Of a stretch of DNA of 64,000 nt, positions 9,189 to 19,103 are shown piece after piece (positions within the stretch are counted from its first letter, which is position 1; the number at the start of each line of letters is the position of its first letter). The position numbers were made by a program, and so were the translations under genes. Origin of the DNA: Salifodinibacter halophilus. Its GTDB lineage: Bacteria > Pseudomonadota > Gammaproteobacteria > Nevskiales > Salinisphaeraceae. The DNA lies in the NCBI GenBank assembly GCA_012999515.1, contig JABEEB010000001.1, positions 1,922,001 to 1,986,000 on the forward strand, given 5' to 3'. A model generated the notes under the pieces. That model was not told the origin of the DNA, made no database searches, and worked only from the letters and a program-made list of their open reading frames with translations.

Positions 9189-10961
9189 CTACTTGTTCTT
9201 TTTCGGCATATAGAGATCCGTCAATGTGCCGGCGTCTGCTTCGGCCGCCATACCGACGGTCTCGGCCAGTGTCGGGTGCGGATGAACGGTCAGGCCGATG
9301 TCGTGGGCGTCACAGCCCATTTCGATAGCCAGGCCCAGCTCGGCGATGAGATCGCCGGCGCCGGTGCCGACCGCGCCAGCACCGATGGCGATGCCGGTTT
9401 CGGCGTCGAACAGGATTTTGGTGTTGCCGTCGGTGGCGTCCAAGCCGATGGCGCGGCCGTTGGCGGCCCACGGGAAGGCACCTTTGGTGTATTCGATGCC
9501 TTGTTCCTTGGCCTGGGTTTCGGTTATGCCGGTCCAGGCGACTTCCGGGTCGGTGTAGATCACCGATGGAATCACTTTGGCGTCGAACGCCGCTTTTTCA
9601 CCCGCGCAGCATTCCGCAGCGACCTTGCCTTGATGGCTGGCGCGGTGGGCGAGTTGGGGTTCGCCGGACACGTCGCCGATGGCGAAGATGTTGTCGATAT
9701 TGGTACGACACTGTTTATCGACGGGCACAAAGCCTTTATCGCTGATTTCAACGCCCGCGGCTTCGGCGCCGATTTTGGCTCCGTTGGGCTTGCGGCCGGC
9801 CGCGACCAGCACGCGGTCGTAATCCTTGGTTGCCGGCGCGTCCTGGCCGTCGAAACTGACTTTGAGCGCGTTCTTGTTGGCCTTGACGCCGCTAACGCTG
9901 GTCGATAGCCAGATGTTGTCACAGCGGTCTTGCATGCGGTTGTGCAACGGTTTGACCAGGTCGCGGTCGGCGCCGGGCAGCAGGCCGTCTGTCATTTCGA
10001 CGATGTCGACGGTGGTGCCATGGGCGGCATAGACGTTGGCGATTTCTACGCCGATGATGCCGCCGCCGATCAGCAGCATCGAGTCCGGGATTTCGTCCGG
10101 TGACAGGGCGGCTTCGGAATCCCAGATGCGAGCATCGTCGGGCAGATTCGGCAGCATGACCGGCTCCGAACCCGCGGCGATGATCGCGTTATTAAAGCTC
10201 AGCTCGCTGGTTTGGTCGCCACCCTCGATCGCCAGTGTGTGCGCGTCGGTGAATGTCGCCGTGCCGGTGACGACGTTGACCTTGCGCTTGGAGGCCATGG
10301 ATTTCAGGCCGCCGGTGAGTTGATCGATCACCGATTGCTTGTATTCCATCAGTTTGGTGAGATCGATGCTCGGGGCGCCAAAGGTTACGCCGTGGTTGGC
10401 CATATTGGCGGCATCTTCGATGACTTTCGCCGAATGCAGCAAGGCTTTCGACGGAATGCAGCCGACATTTAAGCAGACGCCGCCGAGCGTGCTGTGGCGT
10501 TCGACCAGCGTGACATTGAGGCCGAGATCGGCCGCCCGGAACGCTGCCGAGTAGCCGCCCGGGCCAGAGCCGATGACAACCACGTCGCAGTCGTACGTAT
10601 GGGCGCCGGCTTGCGCGGGCTGTGCTGGTTCGGGTGTTGATTCTTTCTCGCCGCCTTGAGTTGTACTTGCTCCGCTACTTGGTGTCTCTTCCGAGCCGTC
10701 GGAATCCGTGGATCCCGAGTCGCCGTCGGCTGCCTCCAGCGTCGCGATCACGTCGCCTTCAGAGACCGTGTCGCCCTCGCTGATTTTTATCTCGGTAAGT
10801 TTGCCGGCGGCGGTGGACGGGACTTCCAGCGTGGCCTTGTCCGACTCCAGCGTGATCAGCGGCTGTTCAGCCTCGATCGTGTCGCCGGCGCTGACCAGGA
10901 CTTCGATGACTTCGACCGACTCGGCATCGCCGATGTCGGGGACTTTGATTGTGTCTGCCAT
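9189..10961 (-). CDS. lpdA: Dihydrolipoamide dehydrogenase (E3) with N-terminal lipoyl domain
   Basis: 590 residues, longer than the usual 470-480 because of a lipoyl domain at residues 1-80 (ESDKATLEVP, lipoyl Lys about 42) and a Ser/Gly/Glu-rich linker. The FAD enzyme follows: VVIGSGPGGYSAAFRAADLG, the redox-active disulfide GGVCLNVGCIPSKALL, the NAD site IGGGIIGVEIANVY, and the C-terminal His-Glu stretch HPHPTLAETV. It reoxidises dihydrolipoamide in the pyruvate dehydrogenase complex. Last gene of aceE-aceF-lpdA, 28 bases after aceF. Confidence 0.96.
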   Translation of the reverse strand: MADTIKVPDIGDAESVEVIEVLVSAGDTIEAEQPLITLESDKATLEVPSTAAGKLTEIKISEGDTVSEGDVIATLEAADGDSGSTDSDGSEETPSSGASTTQGGEKESTPEPAQPAQAGAHTYDCDVVVIGSGPGGYSAAFRAADLGLNVTLVERHSTLGGVCLNVGCIPSKALLHSAKVIEDAANMANHGVTFGAPSIDLTKLMEYKQSVIDQLTGGLKSMASKRKVNVVTGTATFTDAHTLAIEGGDQTSELSFNNAIIAAGSEPVMLPNLPDDARIWDSEAALSPDEIPDSMLLIGGGIIGVEIANVYAAHGTTVDIVEMTDGLLPGADRDLVKPLHNRMQDRCDNIWLSTSVSGVKANKNALKVSFDGQDAPATKDYDRVLVAAGRKPNGAKIGAEAAGVEISDKGFVPVDKQCRTNIDNIFAIGDVSGEPQLAHRASHQGKVAAECCAGEKAAFDAKVIPSVIYTDPEVAWTGITETQAKEQGIEYTKGAFPWAANGRAIGLDATDGNTKILFDAETGIAIGAGAVGTGAGDLIAELGLAIEMGCDAHDIGLTVHPHPTLAETVGMAAEADAGTLTDLYMPKKNK

Positions 10962-10989
10962 AGTTATGTCTCGATCGGCCGCGGGGCGC

Positions 10990-12720
10990 TTATAGCAGTA
11001 ATGTGCGCAGATCGCCCAGTGCGCGGCTGAGGAAGTTGGTGATGCGCGCCGCCTCGGCGCCGTCGATCACGCGATGGTCGTAGGAAAACGATAACGGCAG
11101 CATGAGCCGCGGGACGAATTCACCGTTTTGCCAAACTGGTTGCCAGCTATGCTTGGACACGCCGAGGATGCCGACTTCCGGGCTGTTCACGATTGGTGTG
11201 AACGCCTGGCCACCGACGCCGCCGAGGCTGGAGATCGAAAAGCACGCGCCTTTCATATCGTCACCACGGATTTTGCCGTCGCGGGCTCGGGTGGAGACAT
11301 CATCCAGATCGCGGGCGATGTCGTAGATGCCTTTCTTATCGACATCTTTGATGACCGGCATCAGCAGGCCGTTTGGTGTGTCCACGGCCACGGCGATGTT
11401 CACGTATTTTTTGTGGACTAGATGCTCGCCGTCGGCGGTTAGCGAGCTGTTCAGGTCCGGGAAAGCTTTCAGCGCAGCGGCTGCAGCTTTCAGCAGGAAA
11501 GTCAGCGGGGTAAGTTTGACGCCTTCAGCCTTGGCGGCGTCCTTATTAGCCTGCCGGAACGCTTCCATATCGGTGATGTCGGCCGACTCGAACTGCGTGA
11601 CGTGCGGGATCATCAGCCAGTTGTCGTGGACGGCTTTCGCCGAAATCTTGCGAATGCGCGACAGCTCGGTGGTTTCGGTTTCGCCGAATTGATTGAAATC
11701 GATGTCCGGCTGTGTGGGCAGGCCTGCACCGGCCGCAACACCCGTGCTGCCACCGCTTTGTACTTTTTCGAGGGTCTGCTTGACGAAGCTTTCGACGTCT
11801 TCCTGCAGGATTCGCCCTTTGCGGCCGCTTCCCGCAATTTGGCCAAGGTCGGCGCCTAGCTGACGTGCGAAGCGACGCACACTCGGCGAGGCGTGGGCTG
11901 CCAAAAAGCCGTTTTCGTCGACGGCTTTCACTTTGCCCGAATCCATATCGCGCGATGCCCCGGCTTGTTGGGCACTGTTGGCGTCGGATTTGTCGGTAGT
12001 GGCCTGGTTTTCTGTCGGCTGGCTTGGTGTCGCTTCTTGTTTTGTTTGCGCTGTGCTGCCGCTCTGACTCGAACTGGCCGAATTGCTGCTCGATTGCTCG
12101 AGGGTGCCGATCGCGTCGCCTGCCGAAACCGTATCGCCTTCGGCGACCGTCATCGCCACAATTGAGCCCGCGGTCGGCGCCGGGACTTCCAATGTGGCCT
12201 TGTCCGACTCGAGTGTGATCAGCGGTTGTTCAGCTGCGACCGTATCCCCGGTCGCAACCAGCACCTCAATGACTTCGACCGACTCGGCGTCGCCGATATC
12301 GGGCACTTGGATCGGAGCTTGGCCGCCGCTGGCATCGCCGCCACCGCCTGCGCCGTTATCGCGATCAGCGCCGTCCGTGGTGTTATCGGTCGATGCTTGT
12401 GGGCCTGACTTACTGTCGTCGGCCGGCTGGGCGTTTTCGCTGTCGGTATTTGGAGCGTCATGGTCGCCGGCACTGTCACTTTCGGCCGGTGTCATTTCGG
12501 CGATGACGTCTCCCTCGGAAACGGTGCTACCCTCGCTGACTTTTAGTTCAGCAATGGTGCCGGCTTCAGGCGCCGGAACTTCCAGCGTAGCCTTGTCAGA
12601 CTCGAGCGTGATCAGTGATTGTTCGGCTGCGACGGTATCGCCGACTGAGACCAGTACTTCGATGATCTCGACTGAGTCGGACTCACCAATGTCCGGTACC
12701 TTGACGGGTTTGGTTGCCAT
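10990..12720 (-). CDS. aceF: Pyruvate dehydrogenase E2, dihydrolipoamide acetyltransferase
   Basis: 576 residues from the ATG at 12720 (MATKPVKVPDIGESDSVEI); a 16-residue longer frame has no E2 character. Two lipoyl domains (lipoyl Lys about 43 and 174, each in ESDKATLEVP) are joined by Ala/Ser/Gln-rich linkers. A peripheral-subunit-binding domain follows (ASPSVRRFARQLGADLGQI, GRKGRILQEDV). The trimer-forming catalytic domain ends in SFSYDHRVIDGAEAARIT, with the active-site His. It transfers the acetyl group from lipoate to CoA. Two lipoyl domains here plus one on E3 give the complex three carrier domains. Confidence 0.96.
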   Translation of the reverse strand: MATKPVKVPDIGESDSVEIIEVLVSVGDTVAAEQSLITLESDKATLEVPAPEAGTIAELKVSEGSTVSEGDVIAEMTPAESDSAGDHDAPNTDSENAQPADDSKSGPQASTDNTTDGADRDNGAGGGGDASGGQAPIQVPDIGDAESVEVIEVLVATGDTVAAEQPLITLESDKATLEVPAPTAGSIVAMTVAEGDTVSAGDAIGTLEQSSSNSASSSQSGSTAQTKQEATPSQPTENQATTDKSDANSAQQAGASRDMDSGKVKAVDENGFLAAHASPSVRRFARQLGADLGQIAGSGRKGRILQEDVESFVKQTLEKVQSGGSTGVAAGAGLPTQPDIDFNQFGETETTELSRIRKISAKAVHDNWLMIPHVTQFESADITDMEAFRQANKDAAKAEGVKLTPLTFLLKAAAAALKAFPDLNSSLTADGEHLVHKKYVNIAVAVDTPNGLLMPVIKDVDKKGIYDIARDLDDVSTRARDGKIRGDDMKGACFSISSLGGVGGQAFTPIVNSPEVGILGVSKHSWQPVWQNGEFVPRLMLPLSFSYDHRVIDGAEAARITNFLSRALGDLRTLLL

Positions 12721-12777
12721 AACGGCGTATCCTTGCTCGCGGCGCCACCGGCTCGGTGGCGCGTGCATGGCTGTAGG

Positions 12778-15471
12778 TTAGTGCGTGACCGGTTCGGGTT
12801 TTTCCGGATCGATCTTATATTCCTTGATGGCTCTGGCCACGTAACTGCGGTCGAGTTGGCCTTCATCGGCGAGCGATTTGAGGGCGGTGACCGTGATCCA
12901 GCGCCGATCGACTTCGAAAAACTCTCTAAGCGCTGCGCGCGTATCCGAACGGCCGAAGCCGTCGGTACCGAGCGTGTGATAAGGCACCGGCATGAACGGC
13001 CGGATCAGATCCGAGTAGGCGCGGATGTAATCCGTCGCCGCGACTGCGGGGGCGTCGGAGTCGGCTAGTTTGCGGTGGACGAAACTCTGACGTGGCTCGG
13101 ATTCCGGATGCAATCTGTTCCAGCGTTCCACTTCGAGGCCCTCACGCCGGAGCTGCGGGAAGCTGGGTACGCTCCAGATCGTGGCGCCCACGTTGTGTTC
13201 GGATGCCAGCATTTCGGCGGCTGCGATGACTTCGTTCAGGATGGTGCCTGAGCCGAGCAGGTTGACCTGCTTCTTGTAGCGCTTGTCGCTTTCGGCGTAG
13301 CAGTACATGCCGGCCACGATGTCGTCTTCTACGCCTTCCGGCATCGGCGGGTGGGCATAGTTTTCGTTCATCATCGTGAGATAGTAGTAGACGTCGTTAT
13401 GTTCGACGTACATCTCCTGCAGACCACGGTGGATGATGACCGCCATCTCGTACGAAAACGTCGGGTCATAGACACGGCAGTTCGGCACGCAATCGTACAT
13501 CAGCGGGTTATGGCCGTCTTCATGCTGTAAGCCTTCGCCGTTAATCGTGGTGCGGCCGGCGGTGCCGCCCATCAGAAAGCCGCGCGCACGCATATCGCCA
13601 GCGGCCCAGCATAAATCGCCGGCTCGCTGGAAGCCGAACATAGCGTAGTAGCTGTAGAACGGAATCATCGTCGTGGCGTGATTCGTATAGCTGGTCGCGG
13701 CAGCGATAAACGACGCCATCGAACCGGATTCGGTAATGCCTTCTTCCAGAATCTGGCCATCGATGGCTTCTTTGTAAAAAGCGAGCTTGTCTGAGTCTTC
13801 GGGCGAGAAGACCTGGCCGACCGAAGAATAAATGCCCAACGATCGGAATAGGCCTTCCATGCCGAATGTCCGCGCTTCGTCGGGCACGATCGGCACGACC
13901 CGCTGGCCGATGTTCTTGTCGCGCGCCAGAATCTGAAGCAGGCGGACGTAGACCATGGTCGTGGACATTGTCCGGTCGCCCGAGCCCTGTAGCAGTTTAT
14001 CGAAGGCCGACAGATCGGGAATGGTCAGCGTCTCGTAGTCTCGACGCCGCTGTGGCAGATAGCCACCCAGCTCTTGTCGCCGGGCGTGCATATACTGCAT
14101 TTCTGCCGAGTCTTCCGGCGGCTTATAGAACGGCGCCTCGGCGATTTTGTCGTCGCCGATCGGGATATCGAAGCGGTCTCGGAATGTTTTGAGCGCTTCT
14201 TCGCGCATCTCGGTCTGCTGATGCGTGATGTTTTGCGCTTCGCCGGCTTCGCCCATGCCGTAGCCTTTTACGGTCTGGGTCAGGATGACCGTCGGCCGGC
14301 CGTTTTTGTGGTTTACAGCTTGATGGTAAGCGGCGTATACCTTGTGCGGATCGTGTCCACCACGATTCAGGCGAGAAATATCCTCATCGGATAGCGAAGC
14401 CACCATTTCTTTTAGTTCGGGGTATTTGCCGAAGAAATGTTCGCGTGTGTACTCGCCGCCGTTGGCCTTGAACGCCTGATATTCGCCGTCGACTGTTTCA
14501 TTCATCAGTTCCACGAGCTTGCCGTCGTGATCCTGGGCGAACAGGCCATCCCAGAGTGAGCCCCAGAGCACCTTGATGACGTTCCAGCCAGAGCCGCGGA
14601 AGGTGCCTTCCAATTCGTTGACGATTTTGTCGTTGCCGCGCACCGGGCCATCGAGGCGCTGCAAGTTGCAGTTGACGACGAATATCAGGTTGTCCAGAGA
14701 TTCGCGTGCCGCAATGCCGATCGCACCAGTGGACTCGGGTTCGTCTGTCTCGCCGTCGCCGAGGAAACACCAGACATTGCGATCGTCGTTGTTCTGGATG
14801 CCGCGATTATGCAGATAGCGCATGAACCGCGCTTGATAGATTGCGTTCATCGGGCCAAGGCCCATCGACACCGTGGCGAATTGCCAGTAATCCGGCATCA
14901 GCCACGGGTGCGGATAGCTCGACAGGCCTTTGCCGGTGGATTCAGTGCGGAAGTAATAAAGCTGATCGTCGGTCAGCCGGCCCTCGAGATAGGAGCGCGC
15001 GTAGAAGCCTTCGGCTGAGTGGCCCTGGAAGAAGACCAGGTCGCCTGCATGGTCCTCGGTCGGCGCACGAAAGAAATGGTTGAAGCCGACCTCGTAGAGC
15101 GTAGCCGCCGAGGCGAAGCTGGCGATATGGCCTTCGACGCCGGGGTGGCGTTGGCCGGCCTGAACCACCATTGCCATCGCATTCCAGCGAATGATCGAGC
15201 GGATACGCCATTCCAGATGCTGGTCACCCGGCGAGCGCGCTTCCATATGGCGCGGAATCGTGTTGACGTAGGCTGTGTTGGCGGAATAAGGGATGAACGC
15301 GCCTGAGCGGCGTGCCCGGTCGATTAACGTTTCCATCACGAAACGCGCACGCTCCGATCCTTCACGCTCCAGAATAGAATCCAGCGAGGCGCGCCATTCG
15401 GCGGTCTCTTGCGGATCGACGTCTCCTCCGACCGTGTTAGCGTGCTGCGGATGGGCACTGGCTGATGCCAT
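12778..15471 (-). CDS. aceE: Pyruvate dehydrogenase E1 (homodimeric type)
   Basis: 897 residues, close to the 887 of the E. coli enzyme. It decarboxylates pyruvate on thiamine diphosphate and passes the acetyl group to E2. Visible: EWRIRSIIRWNAMAMVVQA, GHSAEGFYARSYLEGRL, the ThDP-Mg motif GDGETDEPESTGAI followed by NLIFVVNCNLQRLDG, and the Tyr-rich YYYLTMMNENYAHP. First gene of the minus-strand operon; aceF follows after 57 bases. No PdhR operator is recognised upstream. Confidence 0.97.
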   Translation of the reverse strand: MASASAHPQHANTVGGDVDPQETAEWRASLDSILEREGSERARFVMETLIDRARRSGAFIPYSANTAYVNTIPRHMEARSPGDQHLEWRIRSIIRWNAMAMVVQAGQRHPGVEGHIASFASAATLYEVGFNHFFRAPTEDHAGDLVFFQGHSAEGFYARSYLEGRLTDDQLYYFRTESTGKGLSSYPHPWLMPDYWQFATVSMGLGPMNAIYQARFMRYLHNRGIQNNDDRNVWCFLGDGETDEPESTGAIGIAARESLDNLIFVVNCNLQRLDGPVRGNDKIVNELEGTFRGSGWNVIKVLWGSLWDGLFAQDHDGKLVELMNETVDGEYQAFKANGGEYTREHFFGKYPELKEMVASLSDEDISRLNRGGHDPHKVYAAYHQAVNHKNGRPTVILTQTVKGYGMGEAGEAQNITHQQTEMREEALKTFRDRFDIPIGDDKIAEAPFYKPPEDSAEMQYMHARRQELGGYLPQRRRDYETLTIPDLSAFDKLLQGSGDRTMSTTMVYVRLLQILARDKNIGQRVVPIVPDEARTFGMEGLFRSLGIYSSVGQVFSPEDSDKLAFYKEAIDGQILEEGITESGSMASFIAAATSYTNHATTMIPFYSYYAMFGFQRAGDLCWAAGDMRARGFLMGGTAGRTTINGEGLQHEDGHNPLMYDCVPNCRVYDPTFSYEMAVIIHRGLQEMYVEHNDVYYYLTMMNENYAHPPMPEGVEDDIVAGMYCYAESDKRYKKQVNLLGSGTILNEVIAAAEMLASEHNVGATIWSVPSFPQLRREGLEVERWNRLHPESEPRQSFVHRKLADSDAPAVAATDYIRAYSDLIRPFMPVPYHTLGTDGFGRSDTRAALREFFEVDRRWITVTALKSLADEGQLDRSYVARAIKEYKIDPEKPEPVTH

Positions 15472-15609
15472 GCTCGGCTCCTGATCGTTAACTTGAATCG
15501 ATCCAGATAATACGCCTGTGGTTCAAGGTGCGGCAACGGTTCTCGAGTCGCCTCCGGGTGACACGATGCTTGGCAAGCCTGAAACCGCCGATAAAACAAG
15601 GTGCTAGCA

Positions 15610-16311
15610 ATGTGTGGTCGATTTGGGCGTACGACGACTGCCGATTGGTTCGCCGGTACGATTGGCGCGGCTGTTTCCGCTTGGCTTGGTTCGGATGGTG
15701 CGGGTTACAACCGAGCCCCGGGCACGTGGCAGGCTATTGCAATCCGCGCGTCGGCTGGGGCGGAACGCGTCACGCGGCTGGGTCCGGCGAAGTGGGGATT
15801 CATATCCCCCCGCGCGCCCGATGCAACATTTGCTCCCATCAATGCACGCCTGGAAACGGCTGACACTAAACCGCTATTTGCCCAAGCGTTTGCCAACAAA
15901 CGCTGTGTTATTCCCGCCGATTGGTGGTACGAGTGGCAGACAACCGAAGCTGGTACCAAGCAACCCTGGCTGATCCGGCCTGCGGACGGTGAGCCATTCT
16001 TTTTAGCAGGGCTCTGGAGTTCAGCTAAACAGCTCGACCACGGCCAAACGGCGGCCAGTCAGGCAACATTCGCTGTCGTTACCACCCAGGCGCAGGCCGA
16101 TATCGCCACTATTCATCCGCGCCAGCCGGTCGTCCTCGATACCAAAGGTGCCTGCAAGTGGCTCGATGGGCAGCATGGTCCCAGCGAGCTGAAGCAACTA
16201 GCTAGCACCAGCTCGAATCGAGCCTACCGTAGTCAACCGATCTCGACCGCCGTTAACAACGTGCGCAATGACGAGTCCAGCCTCGTCGAACCGCTTAGCG
16301 AGAATAGGTGA
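15610..16311 (+). CDS. SRAP domain protein (YedK/HMCES family)
   Basis: 233 residues starting MCGRFGRT, so the catalytic Cys becomes residue 2 after Met removal; this fixes the start at 15610. The SRAP family forms a covalent thiazolidine link to abasic sites in single-stranded DNA and protects them. Further conserved points: Asn in FAPINARLET, Glu in CVIPADWWYEW, and His in TIHPRQPVVL. It stands alone between aceE and the efflux operon. No LexA box is seen upstream. Confidence 0.94.
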   Translation: MCGRFGRTTTADWFAGTIGAAVSAWLGSDGAGYNRAPGTWQAIAIRASAGAERVTRLGPAKWGFISPRAPDATFAPINARLETADTKPLFAQAFANKRCVIPADWWYEWQTTEAGTKQPWLIRPADGEPFFLAGLWSSAKQLDHGQTAASQATFAVVTTQAQADIATIHPRQPVVLDTKGACKWLDGQHGPSELKQLASTSSNRAYRSQPISTAVNNVRNDESSLVEPLSENR

Positions 16312-16383
16312 ATGGATCTCGATGTGCGCTACGCGCTGACTTTTGGTCACGGCGATGTCGGCGTATGAGCGCATCAGTAGAAC

Positions 16384-17943
16384 TTACGCGGGACGCTTGA
16401 TAAGCAGCGCCAGCGGGATCAATACAACGACTAGCATGCCCAACAGCCAGTAATCGTCCAGGTACGACAGGATTGCCGCTTGTTGCTGGACCTGTTGATA
16501 AATGGCGGCATAGGCTTGCTCGGTCGCGTGGTGTGTAGATGATCCCAGTTGTTGGAAGTGGCGGCTCAGGCCGTCTACTGTTTGCTGTGTCGCGTGGTCG
16601 TAGGGCGTTACGTGTGCGCTTAGTACTTCCTGATGGGATTGCTGGTGCCGGGCGAGCCAGGTGGTGACTAGCGAGATACCAACACTGCCGCCGATATTTC
16701 GCGATAGGTTGATCATCGCCGAGACTTCGTCGGTCTTGTTGGATGGCACGCCGATATAGGCGCCATCGGTAATGGGGATGAATAAAAACGCGAGGCCGAG
16801 CGTCTGATAAATCCGCGCCAGCATGATCTGGTTAAAGGTTACGTCCAGAGTAAAGCCGGCCAAGTGAAAAAGGGACACGGACGTGGTTGCCAGGCCGATC
16901 ATGATCAGCCAGCGAGCCTGTATTTTGCCGGTCAGATAGCCAACCAGCGGCATGAACAGGACAATGGCTATGCCGCCGGGGGACAGGACCAGGCCGGCCA
17001 GCGTGGCCGTATAACCGAAAAGTTGCTGGACGAACTGCGGTATCAAAAGGGTCGAACCGAACAGCACGAAGCCCAACATGAACATGAGTATGTTGGCGAG
17101 CGCGAAGTTCTTGTAGCGAAACAGTGTCAGATCGACCATGGGGTTTCGCTGAAACGGCTCCCATAGCACCAGCGCGGTCAAGCTCGAGGCCGTGATTACG
17201 CCCATCGAGACAATAAAGCTGGATGCGAACCAATTGTCCTGTTGGCCCTGGTCGAGCATGATCTGCAGACAGCCGAGCCCCGCAGCGAGCAGAAAAAGCC
17301 CGACAAAATCCACCCGGAAACCTTGCCCAATTTTGGCTTTGCGCGCTTTCTGGTAAGTGGCCGAATCGTGGATAAGCGGCACCGCCAACGCCAGTAGCAT
17401 GATGCCGACCGGCACGTTCAGCAAAAAGATCCAATGCCAACTGGCATTGTCGGTGATGTAACCACCGAGCGTCGGGCCTATCGCGGGTGCGAACACCACT
17501 GCAATGCCGTAGATCGCGAAGGCCATGCCACGCTGACGCGGCGGGAAAGAGTCGGCCAGAATCGCCTGTGAAACTGGTTGCAGGCCGCCGCCGCCAATGC
17601 CTTGCAAGACGCGGAAAAAGATCAGCCAGCCCAGCGACGGTGCGAGTCCACAGGCCAGCGAAGCGATCGAAAACACCACGATCGACAATAGGAAGAAGCG
17701 TCGCCGACCGAGCACCTGCGAAAACCAGCCGGAAATCGGCAGGACGACGGCGTTAGAAACCAGATACGATGTCAGCACCCATGTTGCTTCGTCCTGGCTC
17801 GCCGACAGGCTGCCGGCGATGTGGGTCAGCGAGACGTTGGCGATGGAAATGTCGAGCACTTCCATGAACGCCGCCAAACCGACGACGAACGCGATGACCC
17901 AGCGATTGGCCGGGTAGTTCGCCTCGGCCGCCGCTGTACTCAT
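16384..17943 (-). CDS. emrB: EmrB-type MFS multidrug transporter (DHA2, 14 TM)
   Basis: 519 residues, strongly hydrophobic throughout. It is the inner-membrane pump of a three-part drug exporter. Visible: LAAFMEVLDISIANVSLTHI (motif D1 of DHA2 exporters), SYLVSNAVVLPISGW, GRRRFFLLSIV, and FRVLQGIGGGGLQPVSQAIL. Its ATG overlaps the stop of the adaptor gene by four bases. With adaptor and outer-membrane channel genes next to it, the whole pump is encoded in one operon; substrate unknown. Confidence 0.93.
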   Translation of the reverse strand: MSTAAAEANYPANRWVIAFVVGLAAFMEVLDISIANVSLTHIAGSLSASQDEATWVLTSYLVSNAVVLPISGWFSQVLGRRRFFLLSIVVFSIASLACGLAPSLGWLIFFRVLQGIGGGGLQPVSQAILADSFPPRQRGMAFAIYGIAVVFAPAIGPTLGGYITDNASWHWIFLLNVPVGIMLLALAVPLIHDSATYQKARKAKIGQGFRVDFVGLFLLAAGLGCLQIMLDQGQQDNWFASSFIVSMGVITASSLTALVLWEPFQRNPMVDLTLFRYKNFALANILMFMLGFVLFGSTLLIPQFVQQLFGYTATLAGLVLSPGGIAIVLFMPLVGYLTGKIQARWLIMIGLATTSVSLFHLAGFTLDVTFNQIMLARIYQTLGLAFLFIPITDGAYIGVPSNKTDEVSAMINLSRNIGGSVGISLVTTWLARHQQSHQEVLSAHVTPYDHATQQTVDGLSRHFQQLGSSTHHATEQAYAAIYQQVQQQAAILSYLDDYWLLGMLVVVLIPLALLIKRPA

Positions 17944-19103
17944 TGCTTATTGTCGGTCGTCGGTCTGCTTTGGTGCGAGTGGTTGTTATCGCGATCCGAC
18001 GGTAGATGCACGGTTGGCACCACGGACATGCCCGGCGCCAGATTTGCCTTAATCTGTTGCGGCTGGTCGAACACGATTTTGACCGGCACGCGTTTGACCA
18101 CTTTAACGTAGTTACCGGTCGCGTTTTCCGGTGGCAGCAAGCTAAAGGTCGGCCCCGTGCCGGCTTGGATCGACTGGATGTGCGCGTCGTATTCACGCTC
18201 CGGGAAGGCATCGATGTGCACTGACACGGGTTGGCCGACGCGCATCTGCGTGAGCTGGGTTTCCTTGAAGTTGGCGATCACCCAGCGCCCGGTCTGGACC
18301 AGCGCCATTGCCGACTGGCCACCGCCTAATTGACTGCCTGGCTGGATGGATTTTTTGGCGATCTGGCCGGCGTGCGGGGCTTTAACGGTCGTATAGGACA
18401 GATTCAGTTTGGCTTGGCGTATCGTTGATTTGGCTTTTTGTATCCGGGCCTTGGCGCTGGCGATCTTGGCCTTTTTAAGCGCGATTTGTTTGGGCGCGGC
18501 CTTGGCTTTAGCAAGCTTGGCCTGGGCCTGATCGACCTCGTGACGAGCAACTTTGGCGGCCGTTGTCGCTTTATCTCGACGTTGGGCCGAGGCCTGATTC
18601 GATTGATAGAGCGAGCGATAGCGATGCGCGTTTTTCTGGGCGCGCTTGGCCTTGGCTCGGGCGGCAGCAAGTCTGGCCTTGGCAGCGTCGATATCGGTTT
18701 GGCTCGTCGCCTGGATCAGGGCCAGATCGCGCTGGGCCGCTGTGCGGTCGACTTTGGCCGCGGCGAGCGCTGATTTCGCTTTGTCCAGCCGGGTTTGGAA
18801 GGGCTCGCGGTCGAGCTTGAAAAGCGGCTGGCCTTTTTCGACGTGTTCGTTGTCTTGGACTAGGACTTGGGTGACGTGGCCGTTGATGCGGGGCGCAATC
18901 TGAACGATGTGGGCTTTGATGAAGGCGTTATCGGTGGATATCTCATTGCGCGTCAGATACCAGTAAGCGGCTGCGACAAGCATGGTGCCCACGGCCAGCA
19001 CGACCGCAAATAAGGCGGCTCGCTTGCCTTTGCCATTCGACTGTGCCGTGGTCGCTGGCTCGTCATCCGGGGCGTGGTTGTTGTCGGCCTGATTACTGGC
19101 CAT
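17940..19103 (-). CDS. emrA: EmrA/HlyD-type membrane fusion adaptor
   Basis: 387 residues from the ATG at 19103 (MASNQADNNHAP). One N-terminal TM segment (ALFAVVLAVGTMLVAAAYWYL, about residues 32-52) is followed by half-lipoyl motifs (IAPRINGHVTQVLVQDNEHV and YTTVKAPHAGQIAKKSIQPG). Between them lies a long Ala/Lys/Arg-rich coiled-coil hairpin of about 140 residues. The beta-barrel part (GRWVIANFKETQLTQMRVGQPV) follows. It bridges EmrB and the outer-membrane channel. It overlaps the upstream channel gene by 11 bases and emrB by four. Confidence 0.93.
   Translation of the reverse strand: MASNQADNNHAPDDEPATTAQSNGKGKRAALFAVVLAVGTMLVAAAYWYLTRNEISTDNAFIKAHIVQIAPRINGHVTQVLVQDNEHVEKGQPLFKLDREPFQTRLDKAKSALAAAKVDRTAAQRDLALIQATSQTDIDAAKARLAAARAKAKRAQKNAHRYRSLYQSNQASAQRRDKATTAAKVARHEVDQAQAKLAKAKAAPKQIALKKAKIASAKARIQKAKSTIRQAKLNLSYTTVKAPHAGQIAKKSIQPGSQLGGGQSAMALVQTGRWVIANFKETQLTQMRVGQPVSVHIDAFPEREYDAHIQSIQAGTGPTFSLLPPENATGNYVKVVKRVPVKIVFDQPQQIKANLAPGMSVVPTVHLPSDRDNNHSHQSRPTTDNKQ

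Noticed and set aside
9171-9908. Long plus-strand frame opposite lpdA (245 codons)
   Set aside because: Antisense shadow of a well-supported lpdA gene; caused by GC-rich codon bias. The same applies to other long antisense frames over aceF, aceE, emrB and dapF.
18340-18860. Possible tandem DNA repeat in the adaptor gene
   Set aside because: The repetition is Ala/Lys/Arg-rich coiled-coil coding sequence, normal for EmrA-type hairpins.
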